NCBI GenBank assembly: GCA_025201705.1
Contig: MU616597.1
Coordinates: 8,778 to 72,777, forward strand
DNA: 64,000 bases
Origin: Dissophora ornata
Taxonomy: Eukaryota; Mortierellomycota; Mortierellomycetes; Mortierellales; Mortierellaceae
Direction of reading: 5' to 3'
This document shows positions 36,946 through 49,038 of this stretch, piece by piece. The notes below the pieces were generated by a model, which saw nothing but the letters and a program-made list of their open reading frames with translations, ran no database searches and was not told where the DNA came from. The first letter of the stretch is position 1. Each line of letters starts with the position of its first letter. Both the position numbers and the translations under genes were made by a program.

Positions 36946-37532
36946 AGAGGCATTCTTGCTTCGGCGGCATGATAGGCAAACGAGGTGAGGAAGAGGCGAG
37001 GAGGTGAGTGAGTAAGTGGGTGGGGTGAGGTGGTGGAAGGGCGAGGAACAACACTTTCCTTTTGAAATAGGGTTATTGCATATTTATTGTATTGAAGTGA
37101 GTGGACGGAAGATCTTTCCGTATTGTCGAAAATGTACTGAGCATGCCGTCAACCAAGAATGACCGTGCCCCCCCCCCCACGGGCGAGGTGAAATTGAGAG
37201 CAGTGAGCAGTGAGCCATGCAACGCACACAAAGGTTTGCTCGCTCTCTATGGATAAATCGATCCAACACACAGCAACCTCGTTTTCTTGTCATTCCTTCC
37301 TATTATAAAATGGCGCGACTTCCCCCTCCTTCCTGATCTTTTCCTTGTCTCCCTGCCCTCCTCGCTCCCCTCTTTGCCCCCGTTTCGTCAACGCGAGACA
37401 ATATAACACTGCACTTCCACCTCGCTACCCTCGCGAAACTCCAGCTTACTGTCTGTTTGGAGGGAAACTGAGGGGACTATACCGCTGTCCTTCTCAGTGC
37501 AACAACCCCTCTCTTCTCCTCATTTGAGCACC
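36946..37532. other. Upstream region of the ABCC transporter
   Basis: Purine-rich (36985-37045), a C-run at 37169-37179, then a CT-rich stretch (37318-37390) and a short leader before the inferred start at 37533. No supported gene. Confidence 0.45.
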
Positions 37533-40500
37533 ATGAGCAGCACCATCGAGTAAGGGAGAACGCCATTAACATAGCGCTGAATAATAATTTAACGAAATCA
37601 GGAACACAAAACCAACGACTCTTCTAACTCTGTTTAACTGTACTCTGCTTGTTGCAGCACCGTTGTAACGGCCCTGCCGCTGGTATACTCTTCTATCTCC
37701 GCAACGACCATCTACTATCTTTCAAAGAAACCAATCAACCTCGATCAGTATGAATCCCTTAGGGTCCAGGATGAGTCAATCGTTGAACACCACAGCCGCA
37801 CACACCGGTCCGCAGTACCATCAGCGACTCTCTCAGAGTCAACGACCATCGAGAACCTTCAGGCTCAGTACCAGGCGCAGCGCAACTCCGGAATGAGCAT
37901 CAACCTCGCCCGTCTCGGCCTGACCTTCGTCCAGCTCGGCCTCTCCCTCTTCTCGATCGTGCTCTTGCACACAGCCAATAACGAAGAGGATCGTGGCCAA
38001 CTCTCGACCCTGGGAGAGATCGTTCAAGTTCTGACATGGTCATACGCATTGACGCTCACGTTCATCCATGTCATCCGGCCAACTGTCTCACACCAGTTCT
38101 TGATCCGTCCTCAACTCGACTTTCTGTATACGTTGCAATGGATCCTCGCCTCGATTCACATTTACAGTACGCAAAGCTATTCGCTCCCGATCTCGGAGTG
38201 GCCTCTGTGGTTAAGGCTCGATATCTTTACCTGGACAGCGGACCTGCTGTTGATTTGGACCTCATTAGTGACCCGTCCTTTCCAATCGTTGACCGCGCCC
38301 AAGAAGTTGCATAGCGGAGAAATCCCAAGATCGGACTCCCTTGAGTATTCGTCCTCGATCTACTCGCAGCTGACCTTTTCTTGGATCAATTCATTGGTCA
38401 ACCTGGGATTCAAGCGACCTCTCCAGGATGTTGATCTACCCAACCTTGAAATCACGGACTACTCTTGGTTTTCTGTTCTTAATTTTAAGAATGCACAGTA
38501 AGTGTCATTGCCTGAGAGTAGTAAGTTGCTCACGAATCTAAACACGAACTAAACATAAGCTAACGCTCACAATTCCGCCATCTGTGCGTTAAATGTTAAA
38601 AGAGGACAAACGTTCGCACGAAGGTTGTTTAAGTCCCTTAGGTGGGAGTTTTTTATCCAGTTCCTGTGGGCCATACCATGGTGTATCCTTATCAACGTAT
38701 CGCCGTACTGCATGAACAAGATCATCCAATACATCGAGTGCAAAACATGCGGCCCACCGACAGCTGCGGAGTACGCTTGGGTCTTTGGTCTTCTCTTCGC
38801 CTCGATTTTCGAATCGCTGGCACATCAGACTGCTCTGCACAAGGGCCGTCGCATGTTTGTACATGTGACATCGATCTGTAACGCCGAGGTCTTTTCGAAG
38901 ACTCTTCGTCGTAAGGACGTCGCTAGATCGACTGATAAGTCTGATGAGGATGGCGAGGGCGAAGGCAACGACGGCAAGAAGGATGGCAGCTTGAACATCT
39001 CTAGTGAGTTTTCTCTCTTTTGCTTTTTCTCTAGCGAACTATTATTCGAAGATTACGTGATTACTGATGTGTATGTCCTCTGCAACCTCCATAGACCTGG
39101 TTGCTGTTGATATCATGAAGCTCGAGAATCCCGTTAGTTACTTCTTCAGACTCTACGGCTACCCCATCCAGTTCATCATTGCCGGTTTCCAACTCTATAA
39201 TCTGCTCGGATATGCGTCCCTGGTCGGTATCGGATTCATGATTGGCTCGTACCCCATCCCTGCTAAGCTTTACGCCATGATCATGAAGCTCTTCAAGGAT
39301 ATCATGAATACCAAGGATGAGCGTATGGATGCCCTGAACGAGATGCTCTCTGCCATCCGTATCGTCAAATTCTTTGGCTGGGAGAGCAAGTTTGAGGAAA
39401 AGATCACGGCTGCCCGTAATAAGGAGCTGCAGAGAACCAAGGACTCGTACATTAAGATCATATTCACCGATATTGTGTGGATGATCATGCCGCTACTCAA
39501 CATCGTTGTCGTCTTGACTGCGTACACAAAGCTGTTTGGACATGAAATCACGGCCTCAAAGATGTTCACGACCTTGGCTCTATTCAACATCATGCGCACT
39601 GCCCTCAACATCATGCCCTGGCAGATCAAGACAACCATGCAAGCCATTGTCAGTGCGAGGCGTATCAACAAGTTTTTGCAGGACGAGGATCTCTCAAAAG
39701 ACATAGTCGTGACCAAGATCGACGGTAAGGCTCGTGTCACCTCCTCCTCGCAGCCTATCATCGGCTTCGTCGACGCGTCGTTCATCTGGCCCAACAAGGA
39801 GAATGATCAGGTCAAAGTCAAGACTGCCGCAAAGAAGCTGACTTGGACTCAGAAGATCAAGGCTAAGTTCTCAAAGACTCCCAAACCTACTGAGGAACCT
39901 GTTTCTGAGCCAGAGGCTGTTCAAGAGCGCTTCAAGCTGAAGAACCTCTCTGTGGACTTCCCTGTCGGCCAACTGTCTTTGGTGGTTGGTCCTACTGGAA
40001 GTGGAAAGTCTGCCCTGTTGCTCTCTCTCCTTGGTGAACTAGAACGTCTTGAGGGTCACATGTACCTGCCTCGCTTGGATTATGGCCGCGACCATTCGTA
40101 CGAAGGTGGCTCCGGTATCGCTTATGTCTCGCAGAGTGCCTGGCTCCAGAACTCGACCATTCGCGATAACATCCTTTTTGGCAAGGAGTTTGACCAGGAC
40201 CGGTATGACGCCGTTATCGAGGGCTGCGCTCTTATCACTGACTTTGAGATTCTGGAATCCGGCGACAAGACCGAGATCGGAGAGCAGGGCATTACTCTGT
40301 CTGGTGGTCAGAAGCAGCGCGTCTCTCTTGCCCGTGCTGTGTACTCGGATGCGAAAGTATTGCTCTTGGATGACTGCCTCTCTGCGGTCGATACCCACAC
40401 TGGCAAGCAGCTCTTCCAGACCTTGACGGGTCCACTGTTGGAGGGTCGCACGATCATTATGGCTACTCATCAGGTTCAATTGACATTGAATGCCGCCAGT

Positions 40501-42834
40501 CTTGTTCTTGTCTTGAACAAGGGTGAGGTTCTCGGCTGCGGTACCCCTGAAGAGGTCATCCGCTACCAGTGGGTTGACAATGTCACCCTCGTGGCCTCTG
40601 TCTCGGATGCGAGCAGTGAGGTTAGCACACTGAACGGCGAGGACAAAGACAAGGCTAAGAAGGACAAAGAGAAGAAAAAGGAGAAGGTTAGCGTCAGGCT
40701 TACGGAGGAAGAGAAGAAAGTTGAGGGTGCTGTCGCATGGAGGATCTATAGGACCTATCTCGTTGCCTCGGGTGGTGCCATTTTCTGGTCCGGTCTTGTC
40801 CTCCTGTTCTTTGTCCGCGAGTTTGTCGATATTGGCCAGAACGCCTGGCTAGCGACTTGGGCTAACAAGATGGCTGAGACTACTGGCTCATTTGTGATCA
40901 AATCGTTCCAGAGCGCCGCTCCTGAATCACTTGCCCTGTCGGTCTACACTGCCTTCTCTCCCATGGACGACTCCGAGTATAGCACCCTGACTGCTTCGAT
41001 GTTTGGAGATTATGCACCGGGGAAGGTCAATGTCGACTTTTATCTCGGCGTCTACATTCTGCTGAGCTTGGCATCAATGATCTTCGGTGCCATTACGAAC
41101 TTCTATGTCATCCACGGAGGTCTGGCTGCATCCCGCACACTTCACCAACAGCTTCTTCACAAGATCACCCGCGCCAAGGTCCGTTTCTTTGACACGACTC
41201 CTATTGGTCGTATCGTCAATCGCTTCAGTTCCGATATGTCGACGATCGACGATGAAGTCAGCTCCAACTTACAACAGCTCTTCTCATGTGTCGTGACGAT
41301 CGTCGGTATCATCTTCATCATCTCGTTCAACATGCCCGTCTTCATGATCGCCGCAGTCTTCATTGTGGTCATCTATGTCTTCATTGCTGCTTTCTACGTG
41401 CCCATCTCTCGCGATCTCAAGCGTTTAAATTCGAACTCAAAGTCCCCAATTCTGAACCATTTCAACGAAACCTTGAGCGGTATCGCCACTATCCGTGCCT
41501 ACGGATTCGAGAAACGGTTCCAGTCCAAGAACTTGGTCAATCTCGACGATAACAACCGCACATTCTTCCTGCTGTGGTCGGCTAACCGTTGGCTGCACTG
41601 GCGTGTCGATATTGCGGGCGCCTTCGTCGCATTCATTACCGGAATCTTGGTCCTGCAGAACTGGGGAAAGATTGCTCCTGGATGGGCTGCACTGAGTCTG
41701 ACTTACTCGCTCATGTTCACGGGAACTATCGTGTGGGTCATTCGTATCTACACTATGAATGAGATGAACTTGAACTCTGTCGAGCGTGTGGTCGAGTACA
41801 TGGACTTAGAAGAGGAACCCCCAAATATCATTGAGGGATCCCGTCCTCCAGCCTCGTGGCCCCATGCTGGTGAGATTGTGGTCGAGAACTTGACGATGAG
41901 GTACGCTCCGGATACTCCTGAGGTGATCAAGGATATCTCGTTCTCGATTAAGGCCGGCGAGAAGGTCGGTGTTGTCGGCCGTACCGGTTCTGGTAAATCG
42001 ACGTTGGCGATCAGTTTGTTCCGTTTCATGGACCCTGCCAAAGGGACGATCAAGATCGATGGCATCGATATTTGCAAGATCGGCCTTCAGGACCTTCGAT
42101 CGAATTTGACCATCATTCCTCAGGACCCTATTCTCTTCAAGGGCACACTTCGTTCCAATTTGGATCCATTCGGCGAACGCGAGGACAGAGAGTTGTGGGA
42201 GGCCTTGCGACGCAGTCATCTCATCCCTGAGAACAAGCCCCTCGGGTCGTCTGCTACCAGCAATTGCAACAGCCTCGAAATTACTCCCACTGCTTCAGCT
42301 GCTTCAACCTCAACAGGCGAAGAGATCACTGTTACCGGCTCCAGTAGCACAGACGGCAAATCAATTGCAGCCTCGGTCAAAGGCAAAGAAACTGCTCCAG
42401 AGATCGTCGACGCCTCCAAGATCTCGCTCGATACCCCAGTCAAAGAGAACGGTTCCAACTTCTCTCAAGGCCAGCGTCAACTCATCGCGCTTGCGCGTGC
42501 TCTGGTCCGTCAACCCAAGATTATCGTCATGGACGAGGCCACAGCTAGTGTAGACTTTGAGACGGACCTGAAGATCCAGACGACGATTCGGGAGGAGATG
42601 GCGGATGCGACGATTGTCACGATCGCGCATCGCATTAGAACGATTGCAGACTTTGATAGAGTGCTGGTGATGAACGCGGGTGAAATTGTAGAGTTCGATA
42701 AGCCCTATACGTTGATGCAACGGGACGACAGTCTGTTCCGGTCCATGTGCGAGCGGTCATCTGAGTTTGATGCACTGTTGGCAATTGCGGAGGCAAAGGA
42801 GCAAAAGGACAGCGAGGCCGCTGCTAGTCGTTGA
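37533..42834 (+). CDS. ABCC-family (MRP/YCF1-type) ABC transporter
   Basis: Full-length ATP-driven exporter of the multidrug-resistance-associated class, likely in vacuolar or plasma membrane and moving conjugated organic anions. Exons 37533-37549, 37658-38497, 38603-39003 and 39095-42834 join in frame to 1665 residues. The first exon is only 17 nt (MSSTI+GA). An N-terminal membrane region precedes TMD1. NBD1 has Walker A GPTGSGKSAL, Q-loop SQSAWLQNST, signature LSGGQKQR and Walker B VLLLDDCLSAVD, with Asp in place of the catalytic Glu as usual for ABCC NBD1. NBD2 has GRTGSGKSTL, PQDPILFKGT, FSQGQRQL and VMDEATASVD, so it is the hydrolytic site. A Ser/Thr-rich insertion of about 65 residues (42241-42440) lies between Q-loop and signature of NBD2. 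AATAAA at about 42845. Confidence 0.95.
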
Positions 42835-42924
42835 AAAGAATACCGAATAAATCAAAACATGTTGCGACGTACAAAACACATTGATGCTTGCTTGTCCGGG
42901 TAAATGCATTTTTAATTTCTTGAT

Positions 42925-43864
42925 CTAAAAACTCTCCAAGGTCATTTGTTTTGCGATATCTGTGTTCTCAACCGCTCCGCAAAACTCCTCAAACGAGATC
43001 TTGCCGTCCATGTCCCTGTCTGCCTCCATGATCGTCTTGTCGACAATCTGCTGCAGCTGGTTATCCTTCAGATTCGATCCGACCATCATCTTGAGTACCA
43101 GGAACAGCTCGCCGTTCGAAATGAACCCGTCCCTGTCCATATCGTAAACCTTGAAAGCGACTGTTCCAACAGCGAGATGACACATGAGTAGCAAAAAAGA
43201 TAAAGGCGAAGTATTAGAAAAAAATTTGGATATTTGCATCGCCACAACACCCCTCAGGTTACTCAAAAGCACGACTCAAAACACCAAAGCAGGATAAAGA
43301 AAAGCAGGCAAAGGACAAAGCACAACATACATCGCAGCTTTTCTACTTTGTTGCCCTTATTGCTAAAGGCACTCAATCCTGCGATAAACTCTTTAAAATC
43401 GACATCGCCACCACCGTCCTCGTCCATGATAGCGATCAGACGAGAAGCCAGTGGGTTAGTCGCAATCTGAGGGATCGCCAGGAACTCGTCCTTGTCAATC
43501 GACCCAGACCCGTCCTTGTCCAGCTTCATGAAGCGTTTGTACAGCCTTTGAATCTCCTCGGCAGAGACTGGTGGTTGAAAAACAATGGAGTGGTTAGAGA
43601 AGCCTCTTTCAACAAGGACATCTTTACATGGTGTTCGTGAGAAGAATAAAAGAAACAAGGGTGGTATCTGCGCACATGGTTCTAGTCTGAGTGCATTTTT
43701 AGCGACAGCCGCCGGTTGAAACGACGGACTCTTGACTGTGCACTTGAAAGAGTACGCTAGCAGGGTGTCTGTCTTGTCTCCCATGGGCGATGCTTGCAAA
43801 TGAGTTGCTTACAGTTGGACTCCCTGACCATCTCCTCGAGGGGCTGAGATACACCTTGACCCAT
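42925..43864 (-). CDS. CNB1: Calcineurin regulatory subunit B
   Basis: Calcium-binding regulatory subunit of the phosphatase calcineurin, acting with the catalytic A subunit in Ca2+ stress and morphogenesis signalling. Exons 43864-43813, 43567-43331 and 43160-42925 join in frame to 174 residues, the normal family length. The N-terminal MGQGVSQPL gives a Gly-2 myristoylation site. Two EF-hand loops are fully visible in exon 2 ([24 protein letters not shown]) and two in exon 3 ([24 protein letters not shown]). The conserved [20 protein letters not shown] linker binds the A subunit in known calcineurins. The stop lies 90 bp from the end of the convergent ABC transporter gene. The long frame running across the intron near 43600-43800 is not the real start. 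Confidence 0.95.
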
Positions 43865-44120
43865 TTTTTCTAATCGTCTCTCGTTGGTATCGAGGTATTG
43901 TAGGCTTTGCTTATATGTCGCTACTAGTTCTTGTAGTGTCGTATGCTGTCGTCGCTCGGGATGCTGTAGGGGAGAGGATGAATGGAGGGTAATGAAAAAG
44001 AAAGTGGAGGGCTACATGTGTTGCTCTCGTGGTGCATCACCCTAAAAATACGATAGTATTTTATACGAGGACGTGACGTGCGTGCCTGGAGTAACAGAGT
44101 TTGTTTATTGTCTGAACGAT

Positions 44121-46340
44121 TAGCTTTCTTCCTTTGGGAGTTTCCACAGCTTTGGGTTCAGGGCTAGAATCCGGTCGCAGAGCGTCGCGTATATCGAGAC
44201 AATAAAAAGAATGTCAGCCCCTGGGCAGTCTACAAACTCCGACACGATGTGATCATGAAAAGGCATAAAAAACGAACATACATTCTAGATACCGGATTGT
44301 CGGCGCGATGTAGAGCACCAGCAGCATGGCCCCAACCGTGACACACGCCGTACTCGTGTAGTAATACCCATCCTGATGAATTAAGCAGTCGCCTTCGAGA
44401 TCCTGGCACAGCGCTTTGCCAGACTCTGTTACGCATGAGAATACTGGAAAAAGAACCATGATTAGTCACTGCAAGTCCCAACTGACCCTTGAATCTAATA
44501 CTGTCAATGCATCATGTACCTTCGCCGTCTTGATTCAGCAGAGAACAGCTTGAGATTGTAAAGTGATCAACCGCCTTAAGCACAAAGAATCGTGGCCACG
44601 TTCCTCCGAAATTGCTTAATGTATTCAGGAGCTGGGTCATGAAGGAATCAAGGAATATGCGTTATTCATCTCCACTTTCAACAGAACACCGAGTGTAAAT
44701 AAGACTTGCAGATACCTACAGTCATATATGTCCCTCCGATTACAGGGTCTGCGATCACTGTCATAAAGGCCCCCATGCTCACAAAGGCGACCGTACTAAA
44801 ATTCATCCACCAAAATAACAAGATATGCTCGATGCGTTAACCGAGATCAAATCATAGGTGCAGAGCAATGTGGGTATCCAGCGGAGCAAATTGATATGTG
44901 TAGTTTTACCTTGTGAATGATGTTGCTACTGTTGTAGCAAGCACCATGTAGAAGTATGTTGAGGTGACAACACCATCCTCCGGGAATGATGCCACAATGA
45001 GCATAGCCACAACGCAACACACCAAGTGCGCAAAGAATGCAAACAACCACTAATCCAAAACAAGAAATAAAAAAGTCAGTGTCCACACTTCTCATTCCCT
45101 GTGCGCAGATTTAAAAGTTCTAGACTTACAGGCTTAAGTGGCCGCTGTCCAGAACTCCACCGCACGGCATAGTATCCAAAGACGATCTGAAACGGGAAAT
45201 CGATCAATACCGCCAACGCCAAATCCTCCTTGCTAAACCCCTTCTCCAGCAACTTGAGTGCTGTCACTGCTCCATTCGCAATAAATCCGATTTTGGCCGT
45301 CAACAGCACAATCATGAATGACTTCATATGCGGCAGTCGAATGATTCTCAAAATGATCTTGTATACGGACTTGATGCCAATCTCGCCCTGGTCCGTCTGC
45401 GGCCGCTCCTCCTTTTTAAGGAAAACGAGGCAGAGCGTGATAGCAAAGTACATCATTGACCAGAATTTGAGATATCCTCCTAGAGGCACCAGTCCAACAT
45501 CCTGTGGAATTGCACGGAAGTACTTGTTGCTGAATTCTGGAGAGTTGAATGCCAAAAAGACTGTGAATGACAGAAAGTAGCCCGAGTTGAGTCCGATTGT
45601 CTGAGCAGTTGACGCATACGAGACATTATCCTTCGACAACAGCGTCAAGGCCCATCCGTCAACCGCAATATCCTGTGTTGCCGAGAAAAAGATCAGCACA
45701 AAGAACACGGCCGTAAGTGTCCCGACTGCGATTTGGTCCTGACTCATCCAGTGGTCGATATTGACTCCAAGCCATAGAAACATGAATCCTGTCAAGAGCT
45801 GAATGGGCACGATCCAAGATTTGCGACGGCCCAGGTCCTTGCTATAGACGGTGTCGACGATTGGTGACCAAAGGAACTTCATGCTGTAAGGATAGTGAGC
45901 AAGAGAGAAGATACCGATCTGCGAGTAGCTCATCTTGGACTTCAGCAGGAAGGGAATACTGCCAAAGGCCAGCCCTATGGGTACACCCTGGAGAAGATCT
46001 GTGTTGTATTTGAACAAACAAACAAAAAAACTATTAATATGGAACATATACTAAGGAGCATACATTGACATTGTCATTATCTTTTCTCGAAACTCGATTT
46101 GACGTCAAGATGAGGGAAATTCTTACAAAGAACGACAAGGAGAGCAAAGTTCCAACTGTCCTTAACAGATATGGGTATCGGGGGCGTGAGCACCGCCTCT
46201 TTGTCGTCCATTGAAAATGATGTATGAAGGGGTGAGCGCTCCTCTGGCGTGGGTGGAGGTGATCCTCTCCTGGTCAGCATCAGTTCCTCGCGCTCCTCAT
46301 CGACCAGGAAGTTGTCGCCTCTCGCCTTGCGCGCAAACAT
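44121..46340 (-). CDS. Acetyl-CoA transporter, SLC33A1/AT-1 type
   Basis: Multi-pass carrier that brings acetyl-CoA into the ER lumen in animals; the fungal role is inferred by family. Exons can be traced at 46340-46127, 45998-45130 and 45049-44910, then pieces to 44121. Family blocks: LLQGVPIGLAFGSIPFLL, YPYSMKFLWSPIVD, GRRKSWIVPIQLLTGFM, SATQDIAVDGWAL and NSGYFLSFTVFLAF. Then follow KLLEKGFSKEDLAL, GGTYMTLLNTLSNFGGTWP and a C-terminal ALNPKLWKLPKEES. About eleven hydrophobic segments are seen. The cytosolic N-terminus is charged and Pro-rich (MLTRRGSPPPTPEER). The start is uncertain: the ATG at 46340 is the nearest plausible one, but an upstream exon cannot be excluded because the frame stays open to about 46475. 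Confidence 0.9.
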
Positions 46341-47149
46341 GAAGTAAAGACTTGTGTGCCCTGAAAATTGGCAGTTAATAAAAGCGAGACTGGCCACTGG
46401 AGCAATGACACGAACCATTGAGGTCATCTTTACCTTTTTGGAGAGAGTGATTCCACCTGCAGTTTCAGAGAGCAATGAAGATGGATGGGTCTGATGTGGG
46501 ATGTGGAGCGAAGAGATGGAAAGCGCGCGGAAAAAGAAGCAGACGCAGAAGTAGATGAAAGGCTGTTTCTGTTCTGATTCGAGGTCAGTTGGACAATCCG
46601 CGGCTGGAAAATCCGAAGCTGGACGACTGTATTAGTGCGTGTTGGGAAAGCGTATCTTGCTCAGAGCACTGCAGCCACGAGATGAGCGCTAGCGATGGAG
46701 GGAGGAAAGTAGAAGAAGAGATGGAGCGAGGACAGCAATTCAGGAACCGAAATAAAGCAATGCAAAGGCGATGCATACGACTTTTGTGCGGGCGTGCTCT
46801 GCCTTCCTGCTGCCAACAGCCCTTGGATGTGGTCTATGATCAATTCGCAGCATGTGTTTGCGTGTGTCCAGTCCAACGGCGTGTGCCCCGGAGATGCGCG
46901 AGAGCAATTGCCACAAGCAATCACCAAACGCCCAGAAGGGAAAGACAGAAGAGAGACACAGGACTTCAACATCCCTCGAGCATCAGACACGCTTCCAGAT
47001 TCCACAGCCAGCGGATTAACGCCGCCTTGCTGTGGGGATCCATGCAGGCAGGTGCTACATAACAACGACACCAGCTCGTCAGGTGTATTGATGATGAATT
47101 TTTCATCGCCATTTTTCACAAGTAACCGGGAATTGGCTTAAGACCCAGC
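46341..47149. other. Intergenic region upstream of acetyl-CoA transporter
   Basis: Holds the promoter and possibly an upstream leader exon of the minus-strand transporter. Overlapping open frames on both strands (46589-47141) show no family motif, so I do not call a gene. Confidence 0.45.
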
Positions 47150-48905
47150 ATGGTAACCATCGGGATTCTCGTAGTCGTTGCTCTTGATCTCTTCAAAAAA
47201 TCCAAGGTGACCAACGTTTGTGGTGCTTCTGCTTGGGCTTCCGTCTGTTTTTTTGACCTCTATTAAAAAGACTAACGGAGCGCAGTTACCAGACCACCTC
47301 GCCCTATACCCTGGGCAACACGTTGAGCTGGCTAAGAGCCTGATAGAGTCCTAGAGTAATCCCAATTGTAGCAGACTAGATGTAGATAGCCCTAATACTC
47401 CCTGCCCTGCAATATATAAACATCCCTATACCAACCAAACGACAACTAAGAATGATGTCTCAAGGGACACGGCTTTTACATGCGGGCATTTGTCGCCATC
47501 CAGCTTTACGCGTTTATTCAGCCTTGTCAGCGCGAATGGTAATATCGGGCGGATGAATGTCATCAATCAAGATTCATTGGAGACAATGTGCTCTGTGTGC
47601 TACCCTTCGCGCGCCTCATGCGTCTATGCTCACCAACAAACAAATTGCATTTTTTTGTCGATCTGTTTTTTTTTTTTTTTTGGGGGGTCTAAACTGTAAT
47701 TCAGTTAAACAATTGCCGAGCATTGCGATAACGAAAAACGCAAGAACGCGTGTATACTCTCGAAGCAAGTCGTAGAGGAATGCGCAAGGAGTCTTTCTCA
47801 CGCACTTGCCACCGCATGTCGCCACAGTCACCGCCCACCAATTGTGTGGGGAAAGAAAAAACGGCTGATTGCACAGCACATTTCAAAATCGATCAAATCG
47901 ATCGGGTTTTCGCGTCTCTCTTTTTCTTCACTCTTCTCCCTTTTAGCGATAGCTTCCTCCAGGACTCCCAGGCGCAGGAGAACGCGGACGAGGTCCTCTG
48001 AACGAGGTAAGAAATTTTTTTTTCGCAAACTCGGTCATTCCTCTCATTCCTTCGTTCCTTCATTGCGGCCCTTCAAAACGACGAGGTCCTCTGAACGAGG
48101 TAACAACTTGCCATTTGCAATTTGCCGTCATTTCCTTTCATTGCGAATGTGCCATTTCACAAGCTAACACCTTTTCACTCATTCTCTGCCGGTAGATTCT
48201 AGGGACCTCGACACTCCTGCGAGGCTCAAGAAGAGGTGTTTTTGTTGTTGTTGTGTTTTGACCTCTATAAACACTCAAGATAAAAACAAAGAGGTGGTCT
48301 CTTAGAGGCTTTCGTGATCTATGGTCTTCTCACGACCTCTTTAAAAACTCGAGAGGAAGAACCACGAGGTGTTCTCTGATGGGCCTCGTGCTCATCGGCT
48401 TCCTCTTCACCTCGTTATCAACCCAAGACGGTGGCCAACAGGATTTTCTTTTGGGCTTCGGCTCGTTTCTCTTGGCCTGTTTAAAAACAACTCAAGATGA
48501 TAACATTGAGGTTTTTCTATGCTTCGGCAGCGTTTCTTAACCTCCAACAGAAAAAAAGAAGAAACAAGAGGTGTTTTTGTTTGGGCTTCGGTCGTATTTT
48601 TTGTCCTCTAAAAAAACTCAAGGACCAACGGGGTGCGATTTACCAGACCACGTCCTCGTCGTGCATCCTGGGCAGCTCAGTGAGCTGGCAGAGAGCCTGG
48701 TAGTAATCCTGGGAGTAATCCTGGGAGTAGTCCTGATAGTGGTCCTGATAGTAGAAGATTTGAGGTAAATAGCTCTATTCCTTGTAAATAAGACACTCCT
48801 TTACCCACCAAGATGAATGTCGAGAATGATACGTCAGAGGGATGCAGATACCGATAGGGCTTTATTTCTTGACTTGCGTTACCATTCAGCCGTTGAATGA
48901 GTGAA
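47150..48905. repeat. Block of decayed, internally repeated sequence
   Basis: Two diverged copies of about 330 bp lie in the same direction at about 47190-47530 and 48570-48900. Both contain a plus-strand LPDH....PGQ..ELA.SL reading (copy 2 LPDHVLVVHPGQLSELAESL). Just before and inside copy 2 there are about six irregular 57-75 bp units (48233-48630). These share a skeleton of gaggtgttttt, gggcttcgg, cctcttta and aactcaag. A separate 24-bp exact duplication lies at 47987-48010 and 48080-48103. No intact gene is present. It looks like remains of a repeated gene family or unclassified element. Confidence 0.65.
47987..48103. repeat. 24-bp exact direct repeat, 93-bp spacing
   Basis: A 24-base sequence beginning gacgaggtcctctgaacg and ending aggtaa occurs at 47987-48010 and again at 48080-48103. 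The DNA after each copy is also loosely alike (tcattcctctcatt versus tcatttcctttcatt), suggesting a diverged tandem duplication of about 93 bp. Confidence 0.9.
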
Positions 48906-49038
48906 TCGCACGTTCATTTGTTTTGCGCGCCTCTCAACAGTTGTCATTCAATATTTAATAGGCTGGTTCATTTTTTTTTCATTTTTGTCAATGTGTGTGT
49001 ATACAGCTATGTTGTCTTTCTCTATGTACTATTTCTTT

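Noticed and set aside
37169..37179. C homopolymer as an assembly gap or replication feature
   Set aside because: Homopolymers are frequent in this genome and the flanking sequence is continuous; nothing more can be claimed.
43263..43799. 178-codon frame as the start of calcineurin B
   Set aside because: It crosses an intron. The real start is MGQGVSQPL at 43864 with a myristoylation glycine, spliced to the EF-hand exons.
46589..47141. Overlapping open frames upstream of the acetyl-CoA transporter
   Set aside because: Frames on both strands of similar length without motifs; consistent with GC-balanced non-coding DNA.
47844..48167. 107-codon plus-strand frame over the 24-bp repeat
   Set aside because: Ser/Phe/Arg-rich translation of repeated low-complexity DNA with no conserved pattern.
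48497..48768. Short plus-strand frames as a small membrane protein
   Set aside because: The hydrophobic VILGVILGVVLIVVLIV run results from a 12-bp repeated word in the decayed repeat copy; the matching copy at 47.3 kb has a stop there.
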